This document shows, one piece after another, positions 32,894-38,252 of a stretch of DNA of 38,252 nt. The notes beneath the pieces were generated by a model that saw only the letters and a list, made by a program, of their open reading frames with translations, did no database searches and was not told the DNA's origin. The stretch is from NCBI GenBank assembly GCA_018401675.1, contig JAGYKM010000009.1:1-38252 (forward strand). Direction: 5' to 3'. This stretch comes from Alphaproteobacteria bacterium (GTDB lineage: Bacteria > Pseudomonadota > Alphaproteobacteria > 16-39-46). Each line of letters begins with the position of its first letter. Position 1 is the first letter of the stretch. The position numbers were made by a program, and so were the translations under genes.

Positions 32894-34039
32894 ATGGGTA
32901 TGGATCTCATCGCTTTTAAGATGTTGGTAGGCAATAAGGCAAAATATTATGGCCTAATTTTTGGCGTGATGTTTTCCACTTTTCTCATGGCCCAACAGGT
33001 ATCTTTATTTTTAGGGCTTATGGTTAGAACGTGCAGCACCATTGGGTTGGTGCAAGAGGCGTCTATTTGGGTGATGGATCCCTCGGTCCGTTACTTTGAT
33101 GAAATCAAGCCTCTTCCTGATATTGATCTGTATCGGGTTCGCGGAGTGGAGGGGGTGAAGTGGGCGGTTCCTTTTTATAAAGGCACGGCTGTTCTCAAAA
33201 GTGGATCTGTGTTTCAGCTGGTCACTGTTTTTGGTCTCGATGATACCTCTCTTATCGGCCTGCCATCCCAGATGGTTTTGGGCCAAGCCGAAAGCATTAG
33301 GGCCCCAAATTCCTTGATTATGGACGAAGGAGGCTGGAAATATATTTGGCCCACTGATCCTTTTGAGATTAATAGAAGTGTGGAGATGAATGACCATTTC
33401 GTAAGGATCGTGGGAATATGTGATATCCCTCCGTCTTATGCGAGTCTTCCCCAAGTTTATACCCGATATTCTGAAGCTGTAAAGCTGACGCCTCAAGGCG
33501 CCCATACTCTTTCTTATGTGTTGGTAGATCATGAACCCGGAACGGACCCTGCAGTGGTGGCCCAGCGTATACGGGAGAAAGCCGGCCTTCTCGCCCTCAC
33601 ATCAAATGCTTTTGAGTGGAGGACCATTTGGTATTTTATTGAAAAAACGGGTATTCCTATAAATTTTGGGATTACGGTTCTTTTGGGTTTTATTGTGGGG
33701 GCGGCTATTGTGGGCCAAACCTTCTATATCTTTATTCTGGAAAATTTGATGCAATTTGCCGCCTTGAAGGCTATTGGGGTGAGTAAGGGTCAAATTCTCA
33801 AGATGGTGCTTATACAAGGCGCGTTGGTGGGCAGTATGGGGTATGGCTTAGGAATGGGCCTGACGGCTTTATTTTTTCTAGTGACCAAAGATCTCGTGGC
33901 GTTAAAAGGATTTACTCTTTATGCGCCCGTTATGGTTGGCGTTGGGGTTTGTGTAGGGTTGATCATACTAGGGGCAAGTTTTTTTAGTATTCGGCGTGTT
34001 CTCGTATTAGATCCTGCGGAGGTTTTTAGAGGACCATGA
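32894..34039 (+). CDS. ABC transporter permease, DevC/FtsX-MacB type
   Basis: The 381-aa permease has a first transmembrane helix at about 20-42 and a large periplasmic domain (about 45-250). Three C-terminal helices follow (about 256-283, 307-335 and 345-368), the four-helix layout of the MacB/FtsX and heterocyst DevC families. It ends with the typical VLVLDPAEVFRG. The start is ATG 32894 or 32900. The stop overlaps the ATPase start by 4 bp (ATGA). With the next three genes it forms a tripartite exporter from inner membrane to outside. Substrate unknown; DevBCA exports glycolipid in cyanobacteria, but that cannot be carried over. Confidence 0.85.
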   Translation: MGMDLIAFKMLVGNKAKYYGLIFGVMFSTFLMAQQVSLFLGLMVRTCSTIGLVQEASIWVMDPSVRYFDEIKPLPDIDLYRVRGVEGVKWAVPFYKGTAVLKSGSVFQLVTVFGLDDTSLIGLPSQMVLGQAESIRAPNSLIMDEGGWKYIWPTDPFEINRSVEMNDHFVRIVGICDIPPSYASLPQVYTRYSEAVKLTPQGAHTLSYVLVDHEPGTDPAVVAQRIREKAGLLALTSNAFEWRTIWYFIEKTGIPINFGITVLLGFIVGAAIVGQTFYIFILENLMQFAALKAIGVSKGQILKMVLIQGALVGSMGYGLGMGLTALFFLVTKDLVALKGFTLYAPVMVGVGVCVGLIILGASFFSIRRVLVLDPAEVFRGP

Positions 34040-34737
34040 CAGTAGCTTTAGAAACATCTCATATTGATCAAGACTTTCTGTCGGGAGATGGAAGCATACT
34101 CCATGTATTGCGTGATATTAATCTCAAAATTCATAGTGGTCGTATTACCATGATTGTAGGGCCAAGTGGCTGTGGAAAAACCACCTTGTTATCCATTCTA
34201 TCGGGTATATTAACACCGACCCGAGGGAGCGTTTGTATATTTGGAAAAGACATTAGTCATCTTACAGATGGGGAGAAAGTAACCTTCCGTCGGCAAAACG
34301 TGGGGTTTATGTTTCAATCTTATAATTTAATTCAAACACTGAGTGCGGCAGAAAATGTGGCTATTCCTCTTTTAGCTAACGGTATTGCTTATAACCAAGC
34401 ATTAAAAGAGGCATACGCCTTATTAGATCAACTGGGGCTTGAGGGAAAAGGGGGGAAGTTTCCCCTCAAATTATCAGGTGGGGAGCAACAAAGGGTGGCC
34501 ATAGCACGGGCTTTGGTACATCATCCAAAAATTCTTGTATGTGATGAGCCTACAGCGGCCTTAGATGCGGCAGCAGGACAAACCATTATGGGCATTTTAA
34601 CCAAAGCCGCTCTGGATAAAGATCGTGTGGTTATAGTGGTAACCCATGATAACCGGATCTTCCATTTTGCTCATACTATTGTGACTATGAGTGATGGACG
34701 TATTTTGAGCACTGAAGCTATGCAAAAGGAGCCTTAA
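34036..34737 (+). CDS. ABC transporter ATP-binding protein, DevA/LolD/MacB type
   Basis: The 233-aa ATPase has Walker A GPSGCGKTT (42-50), the Q-loop in FMFQSYN, the ABC signature LSGGEQQRVAIARA (from 146), Walker B ILVCDEP (D170, E171), and the H-loop in VVTHDNR. It powers the permease encoded just upstream, overlapping by 4 bp. Close relatives are LolD, MacB and DevA. The neighbour genes (adaptor and TolC type) point to DevA/MacB-type export rather than lipoprotein sorting. Confidence 0.9.
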   Translation: MTVALETSHIDQDFLSGDGSILHVLRDINLKIHSGRITMIVGPSGCGKTTLLSILSGILTPTRGSVCIFGKDISHLTDGEKVTFRRQNVGFMFQSYNLIQTLSAAENVAIPLLANGIAYNQALKEAYALLDQLGLEGKGGKFPLKLSGGEQQRVAIARALVHHPKILVCDEPTAALDAAAGQTIMGILTKAALDKDRVVIVVTHDNRIFHFAHTIVTMSDGRILSTEAMQKEP

Positions 34738-34740
34738 GGA

Positions 34741-35685
34741 ATGATACCTAAAGATATGCGTTCGAAACTTATTCTTCCAAGTTTTGCAGTGGGGGCTTTG
34801 ATTTTCGCTGTTGTTTTTGTGCTCATGCGTAAGTCGCCACCAGTGCATCAGCCCTCGGAGGCTCCACCCATATCTTCTTATGAGAATAAGATAGCAGGGG
34901 TGGGCATTGTGGAAAGTGGATCAAAAGATCTTTCCTTGGGGACCCAAAAAGCTGGTGTGGTTTCGAAGATATTTGTAAACGAGGGGCAAGAGGTATCCCA
35001 TGGCCAAGCTCTTTTTGTAATAGACGATGGGGCTCAGAAAGCCTCTTTGCGGCTGGCTCAGGCGGCTGTAAAAAAAGCAGCAGTGACCCTCCAAGAAGCA
35101 AGTGAAGCATGGCACCGGGTAGAGAAATTGAAAGACAAACGGGCCATTAGCCAAGAAGAGTATAAAAATCGTTTTTTTGCTTTTCAAAAAGCCCAACACC
35201 AGATGAGTGAGGCCCAAGCCGAAGTAGGGGTTCAACAAGCTCACTTGGATCAATGTACGGTGAAAGCCCCTAGGGCAGGGCGCATTCTTAGGATTAACAT
35301 CCGTTTGGGAGAATACGCGCCAGCGGCCCAGGTCGCGTCGCCTTTACTGGTGATGGGGGATACTGATACCATGCATGTTCGGGTGGAGATTGATGAGAGA
35401 GACGTGTTGCGTTTTAGCGATAAAAGTCCTGCCACGGGCATTTTAAGAGGCTATGACAGTGTATCTATTCCCTTAACCTTCGTAGAAAAGTCGCCCATTA
35501 TTTTGCCTAAAAAAGTACTTATGGGCGATGGTGTTGAGCGGGTAGATACTCGAGTCATGCAAGTGGTCTATGGCTTTGATAATGCCACACTCAAGGCCTA
35601 TAGCGGCCAACAAATGGATGTATTTATAAAAACCGACTCTGGTGAGGTGAAGGGGTCTTCTCAAAAGGAGGCTGCCCCAAAATGA
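34741..35685 (+). CDS. HlyD/DevB-type periplasmic adaptor
   Basis: The 314-aa adaptor (membrane fusion protein) has one N-terminal membrane helix (about 9-30). A lipoyl half-motif follows (KIFVNEGQEVSHGQALFVID), then a coiled-coil hairpin (about 100-165, rich in Ala/Gln/Glu/Lys) and the second lipoyl half (CTVKAPRAGRILRINIRLGEY). Beta-barrel sequence comes after these. It links the inner-membrane ABC transporter to the outer-membrane channel. It starts 3 bp after the ATPase stop, and its TGA overlaps the next ATG by 4 bp. Confidence 0.88.
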   Translation: MIPKDMRSKLILPSFAVGALIFAVVFVLMRKSPPVHQPSEAPPISSYENKIAGVGIVESGSKDLSLGTQKAGVVSKIFVNEGQEVSHGQALFVIDDGAQKASLRLAQAAVKKAAVTLQEASEAWHRVEKLKDKRAISQEEYKNRFFAFQKAQHQMSEAQAEVGVQQAHLDQCTVKAPRAGRILRINIRLGEYAPAAQVASPLLVMGDTDTMHVRVEIDERDVLRFSDKSPATGILRGYDSVSIPLTFVEKSPIILPKKVLMGDGVERVDTRVMQVVYGFDNATLKAYSGQQMDVFIKTDSGEVKGSSQKEAAPK

Positions 35686-37181
35686 GTGCTAGGGATCTCA
35701 TTAAAATGCCTACATCATCATCTGGATGTTTTGAATCTACCTTATGGCACCGTGGAAAAAGGATTTCTCTAATCCTAGTGGGTACGGTCTTACTCTCAGG
35801 GTGTAGTGTGAGAGATCCTCATGAAAGCCCAGAAGTCAAAGCGCCTGAGGAGTGGTCTTTTTCCCACGAAGATACCTATCATGTAAAAGACACTACCATT
35901 AGGATGGGCAATGAATCGGATCTATCCCCAGGAGATCATTTAAAACAAGGCGCATGGTGGCAGCGGTTTAATGACCCCGTACTAACCCAGTTGGTCGACC
36001 AAGCCATAAAGGATAATTACTCAAGTCAACAAGCTCTGGCCAGGATTGAGCACGCTCAAGGCTATCTTGAATCTGTCCATGGATCAAGGTTACCTCAAGT
36101 AGAGGCCTCAAGTAAGTTTGATCGGTCTTCCATGAGTGTGTCAAATCCCACATCTTCGAGGCGTTCCAAACTCACTAGCCTTTTTGAAGCAGAAATTGGG
36201 GTGTCTTGGGAGCTGGATTTATTTGAAAAACTTAAAAATGAAGAGCAAGCGGCATTCAAAACCTTAGAAGCCCAAGAGTGGGCACGAAGGGCTTTGAATC
36301 TGATTCTTGTGGCCGATGTGTGTACAAGTTACTTTAAGATACGAACACTAAGCCTCGCCTTAGACTTAATGGAGGACATTTGCAAAGAGCGCGCCTTGGA
36401 ACTGTCCTTGGTGGAGTCTCAATATGAGGTAGGCTTGGTGGATGGGACCAAGGTACTCAAAAGTCAGATGAACTTGGAGGGGGCCAACAAAAGACGGTTT
36501 GCGATACATCAATCCCTACACCATAACTTTACAGTGCTCAGTCTACTCACCACTCGACCGTTAAGCGGATTAAAGACCACTATGGAGAGGGAGTCTCACC
36601 ATCTTCCCACAGACTTGCCCCTGGTGGTTTTGGATAGATTTGCCAAAGTTGTTCAAAAACGACCGGATTTGCAAGAAGCCCAGAGTGAGCTTGCCGCGTC
36701 CTATGCCTTAACCACCGCCGCTATGGCTTCTTTTTATCCGTCGATTTCACTATCGGGGGTGTTTGGGTATATTGATTCGTCTCGAAGCGTGGGGCAATTG
36801 GCATATGGAGGGGGCATAGGCGCTTTGCTACCCTTGCTTAATTTTGGGGTATTGGAGGGCCGTTTGAGTCAAGCTCAAGCAGCAGAAAAACAAGCTCTAT
36901 TGTCGTTTCAAGAAGGTATGCTCAAGGCCTTTTTGGAAATCGAACAAACCGTTACCAAATTCTTAGAAGCCAAAGCTCAAGTGGCCCTAAGCGCCCAACT
37001 TGTGGCTCAAAGACAAGATATTTTTGCCCTATCTCAGGATAGAGTGGATGTAGGCTTAGAAAGCCAAGAAGTGCTATCAGGTGAGACAGTGGCTCTTTTG
37101 GAAGAGCGGATGGAAGCCCTTAATGTCCATCAGTCTTTTCTGGAAGGATATATTCAGCTGATGAAGGCATTAGGCGAATAA
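35682..37181 (+). CDS. TolC/NodT-type outer-membrane efflux lipoprotein
   Basis: The 499-aa outer-membrane factor has a lipoprotein signal with lipobox LLSGC (C41) after a basic segment (HRGKRISL). Two OEP repeats of long helices and short strands follow (WWQRFNDPVLTQLVDQA, YPSISLSG, LNFGVLEGRLSQAQAAEKQA). It provides the outer-membrane tunnel for the exporter encoded by the three upstream genes. AAAGGAGG lies 9 nt before the ATG. It is the last gene of the operon. Confidence 0.9.
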   Translation: MSARDLIKMPTSSSGCFESTLWHRGKRISLILVGTVLLSGCSVRDPHESPEVKAPEEWSFSHEDTYHVKDTTIRMGNESDLSPGDHLKQGAWWQRFNDPVLTQLVDQAIKDNYSSQQALARIEHAQGYLESVHGSRLPQVEASSKFDRSSMSVSNPTSSRRSKLTSLFEAEIGVSWELDLFEKLKNEEQAAFKTLEAQEWARRALNLILVADVCTSYFKIRTLSLALDLMEDICKERALELSLVESQYEVGLVDGTKVLKSQMNLEGANKRRFAIHQSLHHNFTVLSLLTTRPLSGLKTTMERESHHLPTDLPLVVLDRFAKVVQKRPDLQEAQSELAASYALTTAAMASFYPSISLSGVFGYIDSSRSVGQLAYGGGIGALLPLLNFGVLEGRLSQAQAAEKQALLSFQEGMLKAFLEIEQTVTKFLEAKAQVALSAQLVAQRQDIFALSQDRVDVGLESQEVLSGETVALLEERMEALNVHQSFLEGYIQLMKALGE

Positions 37182-37532
37182 TAGGTCTCTTAAGAGGCAG
37201 TTTATGCGCCGTTATAAAATACTTTGTTGAAAGCCTATTAGGTTGCTGAGAGTAAGCATACGGAAGTAAGGTACCTTCTTAACCAAAATAGAAACTTGCT
37301 TTTGCAAGGGAGTACCATAATCATTAAGGTCTCTTGAAAAGCTTATTATATAGTTAGGTTTATAAGAGAGTCACGGCTCCAACAACGTCTTTAATTTTCT
37401 ATCTTTTGTTATACTCCTAGTTTATTTAGAGCGTTATTTTTAATGCAGCTCAAGATAATAATGATGGTGTCAAGAAAATACTGCCCGAGAAAAAATAGGA
37501 TTCGAGCGGCGACATTTCTAATTTTAAGTGAT
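37182..37532. other. Non-coding stretch before the HipBA-like pair
   Basis: No gene. A palindrome CTCTTAAGAG at about 37187-37196 directly follows the exporter operon and may be part of its terminator. A small CTTGC/GCAAG hairpin lies near 37301-37314. Nothing else stands out. Confidence 0.4.
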
Positions 37533-37565
37533 CCATTTTGAAAAATGGGGTCAGTACGTTAAAAT
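37533..37565 (+). promoter_or_regulatory. Promoter with overlapping operator-like palindrome for hipBA
   Basis: TTGAAA (37538-37543), a 16-bp spacer and TAAAAT (37560-37565) form a likely promoter. The near-perfect palindrome CCATTTTG-AAAAATGG (37533-37548) covers the -35, a fitting place for autorepression by the HipB-like protein. Confidence 0.45.
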
Positions 37566-37585
37566 CACCCCGAAAGGGTTTATTT

Positions 37586-37801
37586 ATGACTGATAATAGA
37601 ATTGAACACTTCGGTGTTCTTGTAAAGCAAGCGCGTAAAAGACAAGGGTTAACCCAAGAACAATTGGCCACAACCACAGGTGTGGGTGTTCGGTTTATTC
37701 GTGAGCTGGAACAAGGAAAAGAGACTTGTTATATAGGCAAGGCGTTTAGAGTTGTGGCTATGTTGGGTATGGATATTCAAATAGATGGTGTGAAAGTATG
37801 A
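37586..37801 (+). CDS. hipB: HipB-like helix-turn-helix antitoxin/regulator
   Basis: The start is set at ATG 37586 (MTDNRIEHFGVLVKQ), preceded by AAAGGG; a longer frame from 37538 would run through the promoter. The 71-aa protein is an XRE-type helix-turn-helix regulator (ARKRQGLTQEQLATTTGVGVRFIRELEQGK, about 12-43) of the short HipB/y4mF type. It probably neutralises the HipA-like kinase and represses its own operon. Its TGA overlaps the hipA start by 4 bp. Confidence 0.82.
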   Translation: MTDNRIEHFGVLVKQARKRQGLTQEQLATTTGVGVRFIRELEQGKETCYIGKAFRVVAMLGMDIQIDGVKV

Positions 37802-38252
37802 GTCGTGCTTTAGATGTATACTTACATGAGAATCTGGTGGGTCAGCTGGTGCACGACAATAGTGGCGATCTCTTATTTACCTATAATGATGATTATCTTG
37901 AGGGAGCTTCCTATGGAATTTCACTTTCATTGCCCTTGGGATCAGAAACGCACAAGGGATTGAAAGTAAAATCCTTCTTCTCAGGACTTTTACTTGACGA
38001 AAGTGTGAAGGAACGTTTAGCAAAAACTCTTGGCCTCTTTGAAAAAAATCCTTTTGCTTTGCTTGAAGCTGTTGGCGGCGATTGCGCCGGAGCTCTTTCC
38101 CTATACCCTTCTGGAGAAAAGCCATGGAGGACTTCAGAAAATTCTGAACTCCTCGATGAAGATCAGCTTGAAGCGATTCTATACTTAATCAAACGTCGCC
38201 CTATGCTTGCGGGAGATGATGGATATAGGCTCTCTTTGGCGGGAGCTCAGGA
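37798..38252 (+). CDS. hipA: HipA-like kinase toxin, N-terminal part (runs off the window)
   Basis: An open frame of 151 codons from ATG 37798 to the window edge. It starts MSRALDVYLHENLVGQL (HipA N-terminal subdomain) and continues with YGISLSLPLGSE, FFSGLLLDE, GGDCAGALSLYP and RLSLAGAQ, the start of the HipA kinase domain. HipA kinases phosphorylate glutamyl-tRNA synthetase or related synthetases and cause growth arrest; the family is inferred from the motifs. The catalytic region is outside the window, so activity cannot be judged. Confidence 0.88.
   Translation, partial: MSRALDVYLHENLVGQLVHDNSGDLLFTYNDDYLEGASYGISLSLPLGSETHKGLKVKSFFSGLLLDESVKERLAKTLGLFEKNPFALLEAVGGDCAGALSLYPSGEKPWRTSENSELLDEDQLEAILYLIKRRPMLAGDDGYRLSLAGAQ

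Noticed and set aside
1..38252. CRISPR arrays, rRNA or tRNA genes, prophage
   Set aside because: No regularly spaced repeats, no rRNA-like stretches, no complete tRNA cloverleaf and no phage structural genes were seen by eye.

Overview
The window looks like a chromosomal segment of an alphaproteobacterium, probably a host-associated one of the Holosporales/Rickettsiales kind. This is inference from gene content: a mitochondrial-type NfuA (Nfu_N plus NifU domains), an LDH-like malate dehydrogenase, a ruvC-ruvA-ruvB cluster, a BolA-monothiol glutaredoxin pair, several decaying genes, an insertion sequence, and several Sec-exported proteins of unknown family. No taxonomic search was possible.

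Layout. 1-3446 (minus): tamA followed by the 5' part of tamB, with a hairpin terminator between them. 3689-5940 (minus): ruvC-ruvA-ruvB. 6092-6481 (plus): a small putative exported protein. 6490-9683 (minus): prmC next to a broken prfA (RF1) and a frameshifted obgE. 10001-11251: a complete IS5-like element with 11-bp terminal inverted repeats and a 5-bp target duplication. 11652-15414 (plus): two exported, low-complexity proteins that look related. The first carries a 33-bp tandem repeat in which a one-base deletion changes the C-terminus. 15468-17026 (minus): a 2-Cys peroxiredoxin and a class-I glutamine amidotransferase-like hydrolase. 17210-19117 (plus): tadA, purC, bolA, grxD. 19243-23717 (minus): rpsD, trmJ, cysS, gltX. 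23718-24143: an intergenic region with one perfect and one near-perfect DnaA box, an AT-rich stretch and a strong hairpin, a weak origin candidate. 24144-25844: a multiply frameshifted YddA-type ABC exporter. 25796-26785 (minus): a cystathionine beta-synthase-like enzyme. 27034-28554 (plus): an exported protein with a deaminase-type HxE...PCxxC zinc site, a second cysteine cluster and a basic tail. 29113-32493: nfuA, a Bax-like glucosaminidase, mdh and a carboxylesterase. 32894-37181 (plus): a four-gene DevC-DevA-DevB-TolC-type export operon. 37586 to the window end: a HipB/HipA-like pair.

Functions. Much of the window is housekeeping: outer-membrane assembly (TamAB), Holliday-junction resolution (RuvABC), translation (RpsD, GltX, CysS, TrmJ, TadA, PrmC, RF1), iron-sulfur and redox work (BolA, GrxD, NfuA, AhpC-type Prx) and central metabolism (Mdh). 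Between these blocks sit accessory pieces: the exported proteins, the exporter operon, the IS and the HipBA pair.

The most interesting object is the 27034-28554 protein, a candidate exported nucleic-acid or nucleotide deaminase. The second is the side-by-side decay of two normally essential genes, obgE and prfA, about 300 bp from an IS insertion.
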